Positions 6,615 to 17,077 of a DNA stretch of 37,902 nt are shown here, one piece after another. This DNA is from an uncultured Bacteroidota bacterium. GTDB taxonomy: Bacteria; Bacteroidota; Bacteroidia; Bacteroidales; P3. The notes beneath the pieces are model-generated. The model was not told the origin of the DNA. It did no database searches and saw only the letters and a program-made list of their open reading frames with translations. Made by a program: the position numbers and the translations under genes. The stretch's first letter is position 1; each line of letters starts with the position of its first letter. The stretch spans positions 1-37,902 of the forward strand of contig CACWPQ010000035.1 in the NCBI GenBank assembly GCA_902762805.1. The letters run 5' to 3'.

Positions 6615-6689
6615 CCGCTGGAAAACATCATCGAATCAGTAACAAAATAATAAAGCCAACAACCTGATAATCTGACACTAATATTATTC

Positions 6690-7985
6690 ATGTCTATGAA
6701 AAAGATTTATACATTTCTGCTGCCCGCCCTGTTCCTCCTGCCCTCCCCGGCCTGGAGCCAGCCGCAGGGAAGCCAATCCGCGGCCGTGTTCCATTGGCGC
6801 TGTGCAGCTTCCGGGGTGCTCTTGAACAACAACCCTGTCGCCACCTCGCCGCTGGCGTTCGACAGCATCCCCTATGCCAAAGACTACACCGTCGTGGTGG
6901 TCTACAAGCCCGTGGCCGACACCGAAGCCGTTGTGTGGCGGCTTCTCTTTCCCGACGCCGCTTCGCGTGCTCTCACCACGGAACATATCGTGACGGACAC
7001 CAGCCGAATCCGCTATGCCGAGCACACTTCCGGCCGACCCCTCATCAGCACCCTGCGCCAGTCCGCACCCGACAGCCTGGCCCCCTTTGTTCAACTGGTT
7101 GTCAATCCCGACAGCCTTCTCCGAGTGGCCGAACTCCTCTACTTCGACCATCGCCTCGGCTCTGCGGCGCTCCGCAGGCTTCAGAGCGAGCTGGCCATCC
7201 GCTACGGCATCACGCTGGGACCCGTCAACTATCTCGACGGCAACAACGAGCCCGTGTGGACGTACAGCCGCAACAAGGCTTTCCACCACCGCATTGCCGG
7301 CATCGCACACGATACTCTGTACGGCCTGCACCAGCTGCGCAGCCGTTCCGAGGAGCCCGGCGGCATCCTCACCCTCGCCGCCGACAGCCTGCGGCAGGGG
7401 GAATACCTCCTCTGTGGCGACGACGGAGGCCCATTGGCCTTCGTGGCCGAAGGGGTGGAGGAATATCTCGGCCGTCAGTGGAAACTCCAGGGCAGGAATA
7501 TGCAAGAGAGGCTCTTCTCCCTCGCTTTCGACATCCGCTCCATTCCGCCGCCGGCCGACAGCCTGGTCCTGTTTGTGTGCGATGAGCCCTACCTCCCCTC
7601 CGCCCTCTCCGCCGCCGTGGCTCGGTTCGACGGCCTCTGGCTCCCCTCCGACACATGCCTCGTCCGCTTGGCCCGCAGCCCCCTCCTCTGGCAACTGGCT
7701 CAACCTGTCGCAACAAACGCCAACCCCAATTCTCAATTCTCAATTCCCAATTCTCAATTTTCAATTTACCCCAACCCCACCACCGGCCGCTACAACATAG
7801 AGGTCGGAGCCACCCCCTGGGTCAGGGTCGTGGTCTACAACATGCATGGAGCCGTGCAGCAGCAGCACCAGGGAAGCGACCGGAACAGTTACCATTTTTC
7901 GGGCTCGCTCCCCCCGGGCAACGCCTACTTCGTGGTCATAACCACCGCCGATGCCTCCCGCACATTCAAACTCGTCGTCAAATAA
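6690..7985 (+). CDS. Exported protein with type IX secretion tail (DUF8202-like)
   Basis: 431-aa surface or secreted protein of unknown activity. It has a signal peptide (MKKIYTFLLPALFLLPSPAWS), a long beta-rich body and, near residues 150-215, a stretch (LLYFDHRLGSAALRRLQSEL then LAIRYGITLG and HHRIAGIAHD) like the DUF8202 module of Bacteroidota adhesin-like proteins. The last about 75 residues (YPNPTTGRYNIEV, VVVYNMHG, LPPGNAYFVVI, RTFKLVVK) are a typical T9SS C-terminal sorting domain. Between body and tail lies NPNSQFSIPNSQFSI, encoded by a six-unit heptamer array. Translation may begin at 6690 or at the second ATG at 6696, which gives a cleaner signal peptide. Seventeen bases separate it from the RHS lipoprotein, so it is probably in the same operon; it could help present or anchor that protein, but nothing in the sequence proves it. 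Confidence 0.75.
   Translation: MSMKKIYTFLLPALFLLPSPAWSQPQGSQSAAVFHWRCAASGVLLNNNPVATSPLAFDSIPYAKDYTVVVVYKPVADTEAVVWRLLFPDAASRALTTEHIVTDTSRIRYAEHTSGRPLISTLRQSAPDSLAPFVQLVVNPDSLLRVAELLYFDHRLGSAALRRLQSELAIRYGITLGPVNYLDGNNEPVWTYSRNKAFHHRIAGIAHDTLYGLHQLRSRSEEPGGILTLAADSLRQGEYLLCGDDGGPLAFVAEGVEEYLGRQWKLQGRNMQERLFSLAFDIRSIPPPADSLVLFVCDEPYLPSALSAAVARFDGLWLPSDTCLVRLARSPLLWQLAQPVATNANPNSQFSIPNSQFSIYPNPTTGRYNIEVGATPWVRVVVYNMHGAVQQQHQGSDRNSYHFSGSLPPGNAYFVVITTADASRTFKLVVK
7727..7768 (+). repeat. Heptamer array in T9SS-tail gene
   Basis: Six 7-mers: CAATTCT, CAATTCT, CAATTCC, CAATTCT, CAATTTT, CAATTTA. At 42 bp the array is a multiple of 3, so it sits in frame; it encodes the linker before the sorting domain. 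Confidence 0.85.
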
Positions 7986-8002
7986 CACATGGTATCCCGA
8001 AT

Positions 8003-11000
8003 ATGAAAAGAACAATACCCCTTTTGCTGTCAGCCCTGACCCTTGTCCTCTTGTCCGGTTGCCGCGACAAGGCTGCCGAGTCGGCCCCGGAATCCCTGAA
8101 TGCCGCCGTCGAGTATGGGCAACACCCTCCGGCACCTCCCGCCACCACTGCCGACAGCGTGGCCGACCCCGTGGGCGACATGTGCCGGCCTGATGTCGTG
8201 GTGCATGTCCGGCGTGGCCAACCCCTCGCCTTGCAGACCGACGGCTTGCTCCTCACCGCCCTCGACGCCGCCGTGCTGCACGAGGCCGTCTACTCGGCCA
8301 CGTCGCTTGCCGATGCGGAACTCCCGCCTCTCCCGCAGGGCATGATGAACATGACCGCCGCCGCCGCAGGCTACCGCCTCCTCCCCGGCGGCGAGCACTT
8401 CCGCCCGCACGCGGAGCTGCGCGTGGCCTACGACCCCGACCGGCTCCCCATGGGCTATACCCCGGACGACATCTACACCTCCTTCTACGACACCGCTTCC
8501 CTGGCCTGGGTCCGACTCCAGCGCATTGCTGTCGACACCGTCAACCATGAGATTGTCTCGCTCACCTCCCACTTCACCGACTTCATCAACGAACTGCTCA
8601 AAGCCCCGGAGATGCCCGAAATTCAGGCCTTCGTGCCCACTGCCATGTCCGACCTCGAGGCGGTCAGCCCGCTGGACGGCCTTACCCTCATCCAGCCGCC
8701 CACGGCCAACAACAGCGGCACAGCCAACCTCTCCTATCCCCTCGTCATCCCGCCCGGCCGCAATGGCATGCAGCCCAACCTGGCATTGAACTACAACAGC
8801 GGCGGCGGCAGCGGCTGGCTCGGCGTCGGTTGGGACATCCCCATCCCAGCCATCACCCTCGACACCCGCTGGGGCGTGCCCCGCTACAATGGCAGCGTCG
8901 AGACGGAGATCTACCTGCTCAACGGCGAGCAGCTCATCACCAAGGATGGCAACGGCGAGCCACACAAGATGCCCCACCGCACCAACCAACAAATCTCTCG
9001 CTTACCCGACGGAACCCAATTCTACGCCCGCTTCGGCGACGCACACGACAGCATCATCCGCCATGGAGACAACCCTAGAAACTATTGGTGGGAGGTGGTG
9101 GACCGTAACGGCGTCACACACTACTACGGCCGCTATCACGATGCCGTATTCGCCGACCGGCCGGCCTCCCTTGCCGACGACCACGGAAACGTTGCCCGTT
9201 GGATGCTGGCCGAGAGTCGCGATCCCTACGGCAACGCAGTGCGTTACTTCTACAGCATCCATACCGGACGGAACGACGGCCGGCAAATCTACCTCGACAC
9301 CATCAACTACACCGCCCACCGGGAGGCCCCCGGAGCTTTTTCCCTCTGCTTCCGCCATATCGAAAACAAAACGCCGGACATCCCTGTCCTCTGTAATAAC
9401 GGATTCAAGGAAGAGACAGACAGACTGCTCTGCAATGTACATCTCCTTTTCCGTGACACCATCCGCACTGCTTGGCTCTTCCGGACTGAATTCGGCTATG
9501 GTAGCAACTTTAAACACCGGTTGGCCTCTGTTACAAAGATTGACTCGGCCAGCAGTGGCATAGAGGATGTTCTGGCATGGTACTGTGGCAGTTCCAACCA
9601 AGACACACTGTCGATTGGCGATGGAAGGTACAACGATACAGCCATGCACCTGTTTCCCAGATTGATGGTATTCGATAAAGGGTATCCTTATGCCGGAGCC
9701 ACCACCTCCTTTGCCTACCACAATGCCCCCGCACCCACAGATATTTTCGAGGATGAACAAACATTCTACCTGGATTCCAGGGGATTGCGTACTCCATTGA
9801 TTCTTCCGTGGGCGGGCAAGGCCACTGCCCTCGGGCTCACCTCCTCCAGCAGCTGGAATGCTGGAGGAACGGCGACCATCGGTACTGGCATAAAAGTATG
9901 GAATTCGACATTGAGCGGAGGTGGTAATTACACCCACAACCGATCCTCCAGCGAAGGGCTGATGACGTTGGTCGACTTGGACGGCGATGGCCTGCCCGAC
10001 AAGGTGTATGTCAGGAACGGCAGGATGTATTTCTGCCGCCATCTGCCAAGCGAATTTGGGGAGGTGTCTTTCGCCAATCCTGTCCCGATAGAAGGACCAG
10101 GGCACTTCCTCCGCGAAAACAGCAGTACCAATTCCTTTGGAGCCCAACTCTCCATTGGTGTAGGAGGGAGCGCCAGTTGGCCTAAATCCACCTCCACCAC
10201 CTCCACCTATCTCGCCGATGTCAACGGCGATGGACTCGTCGACATAGTCGACAACAGCCAGGTATACTTCAATTATACCAATGCCGACGGCATCCCCACC
10301 TTTTCCATCTACGGCAACAGCACCCCTGTATCGGGCGACAACGACAGCCTCCCCTCTACTATTATTCAAGAGGCAGCCATCACCGACTGTGAGGGCATTG
10401 GGATAATCTTCGACGGGGAAGTCGACGACAGCATTACCTGCCGGAAAATATGGTACAGCGACACCGCCATGTGGCTAATATCCAGTGCGTGTCCCAGCAT
10501 GGTAAAGCAACTTGAAATGCAAGGTGTTTTGATAGATTCCATTCATTATCCATGCTATATACCGTCATGTTTTGGAACCGTCGAATTGCTTCGAGACACT
10601 AATTTTATCAACGATTTCAATGGAAAAGTAGCAACATTATACCTGTCTCGTTTCAAGTGGGACTGCTCTCCTATTGGCAACAACCTTCCCGACATCGAGG
10701 CGGTCAAAGTGTGGATTGCTCCAGACTCCGGCAGGATACACATCAGTTCTTTTGTACAGTTGCTCGAGGACACCACTGACGGCCGTCGCCTCTCGCGTCT
10801 GGCCGATGGAGTCATATACACCACGCAGTATACCACCAACATCAGAGTGGACAGCACCCGCAGGGGGTTCCAAAAGGGAAGTGAGAACGAAATCCTCTCC
10901 GAACTGTCGATATGCGGAGACTGCTACGATGCCAACACCAACGACACCACCATACAAGTCAAGGCGGGCGACATGATTTTCTTCCGTCTGCGCTCCCGTG

Positions 11001-14000
11001 TCAACCGAGACTTCGACAATGTCCTGGCTCACCAAAGGATATACTATGAAGGATCGACAGACACATTCGACTCAAGGAACGACTTCATTGTTTCCGGCGA
11101 CCATTGTTTCCAAGCACCTGCCAATGGGAAATACATTATTGACGGCAATTTTGAGGCGCCAAATAACGACTATCGATTGGATATTGTTTCACCCAATTAT
11201 CACCCGTCGTGCGACAAAACAAGTGGAATCAGTATCAATCAGAATAACAATATAAGTTCAGACGAGACCATCCGTTTCTTCCTTGATTACACAGGTACAG
11301 GCACTCCGCAGTGGGGAAGGGTTCGTTGTCAGCCCAGAATCAGATTCATCCCCAACGGCGGCGACAGCCTCTGGAACAACACGGACACAATGACAGTGTT
11401 TCCGCCGGTCGCAATTTATCCCGGTCATCTTGACTTCTGGAATCCTTCTCATTACCGCACACTTCCATATCGTCGCCTTTTCGGCCCGCTCTACAACAAT
11501 TGGGGACAATTCGCCTACCATTCGTTGGACACGGGGGCTCGCGCCGACACCCTCCGGGTGGAAATGCTCATCCTACCCTCAACCCTCGCCGACATTCCGA
11601 ACCAGGATTCTGCCGATGTTTTAGGACAAGAACTCAATAACCTGGAGAACTTCGACACAAATCTGTTCCGTACAGCCTCATCACTGGAGGATTTCCAGCA
11701 TAGTGCGGGGAGTTCCATCTTCTACACCCCCCTTTCATATTCCTCCTACTGGGTTGAGATGACTCCCGACCCCGAACACTGGGCGTGGGTTTCCTATGGC
11801 AGACAAAGCAGCATTGCCAAGGACACGATGAGCAATACCATCCACGAAGATTGGTATTCCAGCCATCGCACCGACACCATATTGTATGATGAGGATGACG
11901 ACCTCTTTGTTAGCGACACTACACTCCCTTCAGGCTATCCCTCCGTCCCCTCCCACACCGGCCCCGTCTCGCAGCCGCTAAATGGCACTCCCGCCAAGGC
12001 GGTGAACAAGGTCAACACATCCAAATCCCACTGCATCTCTGCGGGTTTTTCCATGCTCTCCACCTCCCGTAGCGAAGGCACCAACACCATAGAAACCGAC
12101 TATTTGGATCTCAACGGCGACCGCTATCCGGACAACATCGGTCCCTCCCGTGTCAAGTATAGCCAGCAATGGGGCGGTATCGGTCCCTACACGGATCTGC
12201 CGCGAGGTGTCGACGGAGGATGTTCCTCCAATACAACATCTCATGGAACCTCGTTCAGCGCCTCGGAGATAACCCCGGAACGCACTCTCTCATCATCCCA
12301 AGGCAACGCCAAATTCACCCTGAAAGGTGATGGCAGTGTGAATCCCAACCATGGCGAGGATGCCTCCAATGCAGCATGGGTCGACCTCAACGGCGACGGA
12401 TTGCCCGATTATGTGTCCGCCAACGGCAGAGTCCGTCTCAATACAGGATACGATTTCCTCGCGACCGAACACTGGAACTTCCCAAACATCCGATTAGGTG
12501 TCAGTGGGGGGGCATCGGTAAGCGGGGGAGGCGACCTCCGTGCCATAAGCACCCACCAACGAAGTATCCAACTGGGTGCCGGACTCAGTCTTTCCGACAA
12601 TGAGACAAAAGCCGCATTGCTTGACATCAACGGCGACGGCCTGCCAGACCGCGTGAGTAGAAGCAATAACAGCACGGGCGTAAACCTCAATCTAGGCAAT
12701 GGAATATGGTCTGTATTGTTAGTTTTGGACATACAGGAATTTAACCAATCCAACGCCTACAATGAGAGTGTGGATCTCGGTGCTACCCTTGGAGGGAGTT
12801 TTCTAGGAATTAAACTCACCGGCGGTCTTCGTGGCTCCCCATATAGTGCTTCTGCTAACCGCGACCATATTCAGCTCGTCGACATCAACGGCGACGGCCT
12901 GCCCGACTTGGTCTCCTCCGACAGCGAGAATGAGATAAGAGTCCGCTACAACCGTGGCGGCAAGACCAACCTGCTCAAGTCCGCCACCAACTTCACCGGC
13001 GCACGACTCCACCTCGACTACACCCTCTCGCTCCCCGACCGCGACCAGCCTTCGCGCCATTGGCAACTCACATCCGTCGCCACCCACGACCCACTCAACC
13101 CCAACGGCGGTGACTCCTCCCTGACAAGGTTCTCATACGCCAGTCCCTACTACAATCGCTACGAGCGCACCTCCTTCGGCTACGAGTCCGTCATCACAAG
13201 CCAAATCGACACCAGAAACGGCTCCACCTACCGCATCGTCAAACGCGACTACCACAACCGCGACCTCCTCAAGAAAGGACGCCTCAAACGCGAACTCACC
13301 ATGGCCGGAGATTCCACTCGCTACATCGAGCGCATCTTTGATGCCACCTACCTCACCCTCGACGGCGACACCCTCAGAAACCCCTGTGAGCCACAGACCT
13401 ACACCGTCCACGAGGCCACCCTCACACATTACTACGAAGGCGGCACCAGCCCCCGACTCACCACCGGAGAAAAATACGTCTACGACCGCTACCACAACGT
13501 AATACGTTACACCGACCTCGGCGACACCAGCGACGCAAACGACGGCCTTGTGGTAGACTTCCACTATTTCACAGGACTGGCCAACAACCTGATTGGATTG
13601 AGAAAGGACTACACCGTCACACCCACAGGCTCGACGGCAGCAATGCGAAGGGCAAGGTTCGAGTACGACTTTGCTCACGGCAAGATGATCCGTCAGGTGC
13701 TATACAACGGCTCCGACAGTTCGGTGTATGACTTTGTCTATGAACCGACATACGGCAATCTGGACACTGCGATGCAGCCGGAGAACATCAACGGCGAGCG
13801 TATGACATACCACTGCACCTACGACAACGTGGTACACACCTATCCCACAAAGATTGTCAACTCACATGGCGAGACAATGAACACCTCTTACGACTACCGC
13901 TTCGGCAAACCCCTGACAGTCACCGACCCCACAGGCAGCACAATGGCCTATCGCTATGACTTTGCCGGCCGCCTTGTCTCGGTCAATTCGCCGATGAACA

Positions 14001-15799
14001 CCAGCGGAACACCGTCATTGGTGAACCAATACCACCCGATGAACTACTATCAGAACGGTCTAAACCCGCAGGGATATACTTTCAGCGCATCGCCGACAGG
14101 ACATCCGTACACTGTCAGCAAGCACTATGACGACAACGGCAACCTAATCACCGAGACCGCCGTCATCACCGACGGTTTCGGCCAGGCGATACAGACCAAG
14201 AAAGGTTTGCGTGTCGGTAGTACCAACAAGATGCAGGTATCGGGACGTACCGTTGTGGATGCCTTTGGACGTGCTATTGAACAGTACGACCCTGTTGTGG
14301 AAAGCAGTTCAACACATAGAGGCCGCTACAATACCGGCTATGATGCCAACTCGCTAACTGCGACCGCTTACGATGTGCTGGACCGCACAACCAACGTTGC
14401 GATGCCCCTTGGTGTGACCACGCAGACCGCCTACAGCATCGCGGGCGATTTGAGCGGCCACCGCCGTTTCGTCACCACCACGACCGACCCCAACGGCAAT
14501 GTTACCACACAATATTCGGACTACGACGGACATCAGGTGCAGGTAACCGATGCCAACGGAGGAATTACCCGAATGCATTACGACAACCTCGGGCAGCTCG
14601 TTTCCACAACCGACCCTGAAGGGTTCACGACAAACTACACTTACGACCAGTTGGGCAGGATGACAAAACGCATCCATCCCGACGCCGGAGCGACGCACTA
14701 CTCCTACGACCCCGCAGGCAACATCACCAAGCAAATCACCCCGCTGGGCGAGATTATTTTCGACTACACATACTACCGCCTCACCCGTAAACGTTATAGC
14801 AACATGACTGGCAACGACGTGACATACACCTACGGCACCAGCGGCACAGAGACAGGCCGTCCCGTCCGCATTGTGGATGGCAGCGGAATGTACGAGTGCA
14901 AATATGATGCTCTTGGCAATGTCACTGACGAGACGCGCACCATTGCCCTACCCCTGCACAGTGAGGTGTACCAGTTCAGAATGCTATACCAGTATGACAG
15001 TTGGGGACGTATGCTGACTATGACCTACCCCGACGGCGAGAAAATAACCTACACCTACCAGTGGGGTGGAGACCTCTTTGCCATGCACGGCAACAAGAAC
15101 GGCGATGCCAGAACCTACATCAAGAGAACGCTCTACAACAATTACGGACAGAAGAACTATGTGGAATATGGTAACACGACAAGAACCTACTACACTTACG
15201 ACGCATTGCACAGACTTGTCAACCTCAAGAGCCGTGACTATAGCGGATCTCTGATGCAAGACATTGACTATACCTTCGACAATGCCAGCAATGTGACGAA
15301 AATTGCCAACAATGCCGGTGTTGTGAACACCCTCGGAGGTGCATACGAGAACACCTACAAGTACGATGTGCTACACAGACTTGAAGAGTCGTATGGTGGA
15401 GGTGCCATAGGAAACTACGACACCTATATCGCGTATTCACCATCGGGCAGACTGATAGGGAAATTCCGCGAGAACAACTCGGTTACGCTGTCGGCTACAG
15501 TTGATATGGCTTATGGCTACTGCGACGACTTCCAGCCCCACGCTGTGAAGCGTATGTTTGACTACAAGAACGGAATGCTTTACGACCTGCGCTGGGACCA
15601 GGCCGGCAACCTCGGACAGGTGAGTATTGCCAAGCCGGGCGAAATGTTCGAGACCGGACGTTTCCTCTTCTGGACCGAAGACAACCGTATGCATGTCGCC
15701 GCGGACGATAAATTCTACAGCTACTACACCTATGACCACAGCGGAGAGCGCCGCTGCTGGACGTCAATGCCGACATTATGGCCACCTATACGCTGTTGA
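8003..15799 (+). CDS. RHS/SpvB-family polymorphic toxin lipoprotein (frame lost near the tip)
   Basis: Very large surface protein of the Tc/SpvB-RHS class, which encloses and delivers a C-terminal toxin. The ATG at 8003 starts a lipoprotein signal (LLSGC, Cys20); the open frame runs further upstream but that part overlaps the previous gene. Order of parts: N-terminal beta region (30-230), SpvB-type domain (about 235-310, PGRNGMQPNLALNYNSGGGS and GWLGVGWDIP), FG-GAP/VCBS-like D-x-N/D-G-D repeats near 655, 737, 1368, 1459, 1539 and 1626 (for example DINGDGLPDLV), a TcdB-like middle region, then RHS repeats from about 1960 to 2590 (YDYRFGKPLTVTDP, YDQLGRMTKRIHPDAG). The frame is lost at HSGERRCW, where relatives continue to a LDVNADIMATYT-like sequence; that sequence exists in another frame at 15766 onward. 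No heptamer array was seen in this gene. Confidence 0.85.
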   Translation: MKRTIPLLLSALTLVLLSGCRDKAAESAPESLNAAVEYGQHPPAPPATTADSVADPVGDMCRPDVVVHVRRGQPLALQTDGLLLTALDAAVLHEAVYSATSLADAELPPLPQGMMNMTAAAAGYRLLPGGEHFRPHAELRVAYDPDRLPMGYTPDDIYTSFYDTASLAWVRLQRIAVDTVNHEIVSLTSHFTDFINELLKAPEMPEIQAFVPTAMSDLEAVSPLDGLTLIQPPTANNSGTANLSYPLVIPPGRNGMQPNLALNYNSGGGSGWLGVGWDIPIPAITLDTRWGVPRYNGSVETEIYLLNGEQLITKDGNGEPHKMPHRTNQQISRLPDGTQFYARFGDAHDSIIRHGDNPRNYWWEVVDRNGVTHYYGRYHDAVFADRPASLADDHGNVARWMLAESRDPYGNAVRYFYSIHTGRNDGRQIYLDTINYTAHREAPGAFSLCFRHIENKTPDIPVLCNNGFKEETDRLLCNVHLLFRDTIRTAWLFRTEFGYGSNFKHRLASVTKIDSASSGIEDVLAWYCGSSNQDTLSIGDGRYNDTAMHLFPRLMVFDKGYPYAGATTSFAYHNAPAPTDIFEDEQTFYLDSRGLRTPLILPWAGKATALGLTSSSSWNAGGTATIGTGIKVWNSTLSGGGNYTHNRSSSEGLMTLVDLDGDGLPDKVYVRNGRMYFCRHLPSEFGEVSFANPVPIEGPGHFLRENSSTNSFGAQLSIGVGGSASWPKSTSTTSTYLADVNGDGLVDIVDNSQVYFNYTNADGIPTFSIYGNSTPVSGDNDSLPSTIIQEAAITDCEGIGIIFDGEVDDSITCRKIWYSDTAMWLISSACPSMVKQLEMQGVLIDSIHYPCYIPSCFGTVELLRDTNFINDFNGKVATLYLSRFKWDCSPIGNNLPDIEAVKVWIAPDSGRIHISSFVQLLEDTTDGRRLSRLADGVIYTTQYTTNIRVDSTRRGFQKGSENEILSELSICGDCYDANTNDTTIQVKAGDMIFFRLRSRVNRDFDNVLAHQRIYYEGSTDTFDSRNDFIVSGDHCFQAPANGKYIIDGNFEAPNNDYRLDIVSPNYHPSCDKTSGISINQNNNISSDETIRFFLDYTGTGTPQWGRVRCQPRIRFIPNGGDSLWNNTDTMTVFPPVAIYPGHLDFWNPSHYRTLPYRRLFGPLYNNWGQFAYHSLDTGARADTLRVEMLILPSTLADIPNQDSADVLGQELNNLENFDTNLFRTASSLEDFQHSAGSSIFYTPLSYSSYWVEMTPDPEHWAWVSYGRQSSIAKDTMSNTIHEDWYSSHRTDTILYDEDDDLFVSDTTLPSGYPSVPSHTGPVSQPLNGTPAKAVNKVNTSKSHCISAGFSMLSTSRSEGTNTIETDYLDLNGDRYPDNIGPSRVKYSQQWGGIGPYTDLPRGVDGGCSSNTTSHGTSFSASEITPERTLSSSQGNAKFTLKGDGSVNPNHGEDASNAAWVDLNGDGLPDYVSANGRVRLNTGYDFLATEHWNFPNIRLGVSGGASVSGGGDLRAISTHQRSIQLGAGLSLSDNETKAALLDINGDGLPDRVSRSNNSTGVNLNLGNGIWSVLLVLDIQEFNQSNAYNESVDLGATLGGSFLGIKLTGGLRGSPYSASANRDHIQLVDINGDGLPDLVSSDSENEIRVRYNRGGKTNLLKSATNFTGARLHLDYTLSLPDRDQPSRHWQLTSVATHDPLNPNGGDSSLTRFSYASPYYNRYERTSFGYESVITSQIDTRNGSTYRIVKRDYHNRDLLKKGRLKRELTMAGDSTRYIERIFDATYLTLDGDTLRNPCEPQTYTVHEATLTHYYEGGTSPRLTTGEKYVYDRYHNVIRYTDLGDTSDANDGLVVDFHYFTGLANNLIGLRKDYTVTPTGSTAAMRRARFEYDFAHGKMIRQVLYNGSDSSVYDFVYEPTYGNLDTAMQPENINGERMTYHCTYDNVVHTYPTKIVNSHGETMNTSYDYRFGKPLTVTDPTGSTMAYRYDFAGRLVSVNSPMNTSGTPSLVNQYHPMNYYQNGLNPQGYTFSASPTGHPYTVSKHYDDNGNLITETAVITDGFGQAIQTKKGLRVGSTNKMQVSGRTVVDAFGRAIEQYDPVVESSSTHRGRYNTGYDANSLTATAYDVLDRTTNVAMPLGVTTQTAYSIAGDLSGHRRFVTTTTDPNGNVTTQYSDYDGHQVQVTDANGGITRMHYDNLGQLVSTTDPEGFTTNYTYDQLGRMTKRIHPDAGATHYSYDPAGNITKQITPLGEIIFDYTYYRLTRKRYSNMTGNDVTYTYGTSGTETGRPVRIVDGSGMYECKYDALGNVTDETRTIALPLHSEVYQFRMLYQYDSWGRMLTMTYPDGEKITYTYQWGGDLFAMHGNKNGDARTYIKRTLYNNYGQKNYVEYGNTTRTYYTYDALHRLVNLKSRDYSGSLMQDIDYTFDNASNVTKIANNAGVVNTLGGAYENTYKYDVLHRLEESYGGGAIGNYDTYIAYSPSGRLIGKFRENNSVTLSATVDMAYGYCDDFQPHAVKRMFDYKNGMLYDLRWDQAGNLGQVSIAKPGEMFETGRFLFWTEDNRMHVAADDKFYSYYTYDHSGERRCWTSMPTLWPPIRC
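14667..14776 (+). repeat. 110-bp direct repeat, copy in main RHS gene
   Basis: Identical to 17831-17940 except for one base (A at 14716, G at 17880). Flanking sequence on both sides diverges clearly although it encodes similar RHS repeats. Confidence 0.9.
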
Positions 15800-16352
15800 A
15801 CGAGCCCACCCTCTATCCCTCAGCCTATATGGTGTTGACCAATAAGGGCTACACCAAGCATTATTATGCTGGAACAGAGCGCGTGGCCGCCCGCATCGGC
15901 GGCGGCGGCTTGGATGCCTTGGATCACGCTATCGGCAACGATGGAGAACTCCAAACGAAGGCTGGTTTGCTGTTTGACCAGAGCCTTGAACAGGTGAACA
16001 ACCGTGTGCTGCATGAGAATAATCTCGAATGTATAAAGAACAATGAATTCTCCAAGGAGGAGATTGTCCATTGGATTGACGGCATACCCTACCAGATGAA
16101 GGCCAAAGTCGAGCTTAATCACGGCCAGTTCAAGGATATGGTCAACTCTATGTTGGACGACCGCAATCACGGACAGGAGAAGGATGTGTACTTCTACCAC
16201 TCCGACCACCTCGGCAGCGCCAGCTGGATAACAAACAGGGCCGGAGATGCCATCCAACATCTCCAGTACCTGCCCTACGGCGCTCCCTTTGTCGACCAAC
16301 GCACCACAGGGTACCACGAACGTTTTCGGTTCACCGGCAAAGAGAGGGACAT
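15766..16352 (+). pseudogene. RHS core segment, out of frame with its N-terminal part
   Basis: Continuation of the RHS protein in a second frame. It reads LDVNADIMATYTLLNEP, YPSAYMVLTNKGYTKHYYAG, then ERVAARIGGGG, YFYHSDHLGSASWITN, LQYLPYGAPF and HERFRFTGKERD, all parts of the RHS-associated core. The ATG at 15778 is within this sequence and is unlikely to be a true start. After GKERD the sequence jumps directly to KYPSISPYAYCAWNP in a third frame. The usual intervening 25-30 residues (relatives have an ETG-YFGARYY-like motif and a first DP motif) are missing. So the core carries a frame change at each end, one with an evident deletion. Decay, a sequencing error or a switched-off tip are all possible. 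Confidence 0.8.
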
Positions 16353-17054
16353 AAATATCCCAGCATCAGCCCGTATGCATATTGTGCTTGGAACCCTGTG
16401 AGGTTAGTGGATCCGGATGGAAGGGATGTGTGGGAGATTAATGGCGAAGGAAAAATCGTTAACCACATTAAGGACAAAAACAGGGATGCATTTTATTTGG
16501 TCGACAAAAATGGAAATCGCAAATCATCGATTTCATTTCAATATGGAACCATTACCGACTACAAAAAGGCAGGTCTGTTTAGAAATTCTACAAGTTTTAG
16601 CGTAAATGATGAGTCGTCGGGTGCAGAATTGTTTAAATTTTTTGCGGATAATATTAAAATTGAGTTTGGCCTAATTAATACAGAAAGCGATGGTTCTACT
16701 GTTATGACAAACCATCAGAAGAGTCGAGTGTCGGCAACTATGTATGCGCGAGAATTAAGTGATAAGGGACAAACAATTACCTCTGTTGTACACAACCATC
16801 CCAATAATACCAATCCGTCGGGATTCAAGGAAGGGGATAGAAAAGGTGATAGGGCAGCCGCACGAAGCTTCCCAAAGTCTCATGGCCGTACAGTCGATTT
16901 TTACGTGTATATTCCAAAAAATGGTAAGTTGATTCAATATGATGAAACTATGATATTGGGAGGTCGGTCATGGGCATCTGTTTTCAAACCTTCAGCTGTA
17001 CGAGTAAACCCTATTGTCAAACCATATCCTGGGGTTGGACTGCCCCCTCGCTAG
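16353..17054 (+). CDS. RHS C-terminal tip: JAB-like metallopeptidase toxin
   Basis: The frame begins with KYPSISPYAYCAWNP and RLVDPDGRDVW, the end of an RHS core, and then diverges into a variable tip of about 200 residues. The tip contains IEFGLI (Glu near residue 89 counted from the GTG at 16398), then SVVHNHPNNTNPSGF (His132, His134, Ser141) and GDRKGDRAA, an arrangement like the JAMM/JAB zinc site (Glu, HxHP, S, D) and like the JAB-like toxins of polymorphic toxin systems. If active it would be a zinc-dependent isopeptidase or peptidase acting in the target cell. The tip DNA is distinctly AT-richer than the RHS body, as expected for an exchanged cassette. As the sequence stands, no translation start links it to the RHS body except GTG 16398 and internal codons. 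Toxin class is inferred from motif and position. Confidence 0.7.
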   Translation, partial: KYPSISPYAYCAWNPVRLVDPDGRDVWEINGEGKIVNHIKDKNRDAFYLVDKNGNRKSSISFQYGTITDYKKAGLFRNSTSFSVNDESSGAELFKFFADNIKIEFGLINTESDGSTVMTNHQKSRVSATMYARELSDKGQTITSVVHNHPNNTNPSGFKEGDRKGDRAAARSFPKSHGRTVDFYVYIPKNGKLIQYDETMILGGRSWASVFKPSAVRVNPIVKPYPGVGLPPR

Positions 17055-17077
17055 TTGCACATTCAAACATTTGTATC

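Larger units (their letters stand above)
6177..6689. other. Non-coding region between M20 gene and toxin locus
   Basis: 513 bp with no convincing gene. From left to right it holds the GTATAC array (6203-6289), an AT-rich run with TATATATAATATAAGG near 6326, a long AT-rich stretch (6355-6510), a stem-loop with about 11 bp of stem at 6536-6559 that has no T-tail on either strand, an 18-bp perfect palindrome (6568-6585) and a promoter -7 box (6607-6614). No terminator for the upstream operon was found. Confidence 0.7.

Noticed and set aside
7655..8002. Upstream 116-residue extension of the RHS frame
   Set aside because: It overlaps the T9SS-tail gene in another frame, whereas the ATG at 8003 gives a clean lipoprotein signal.
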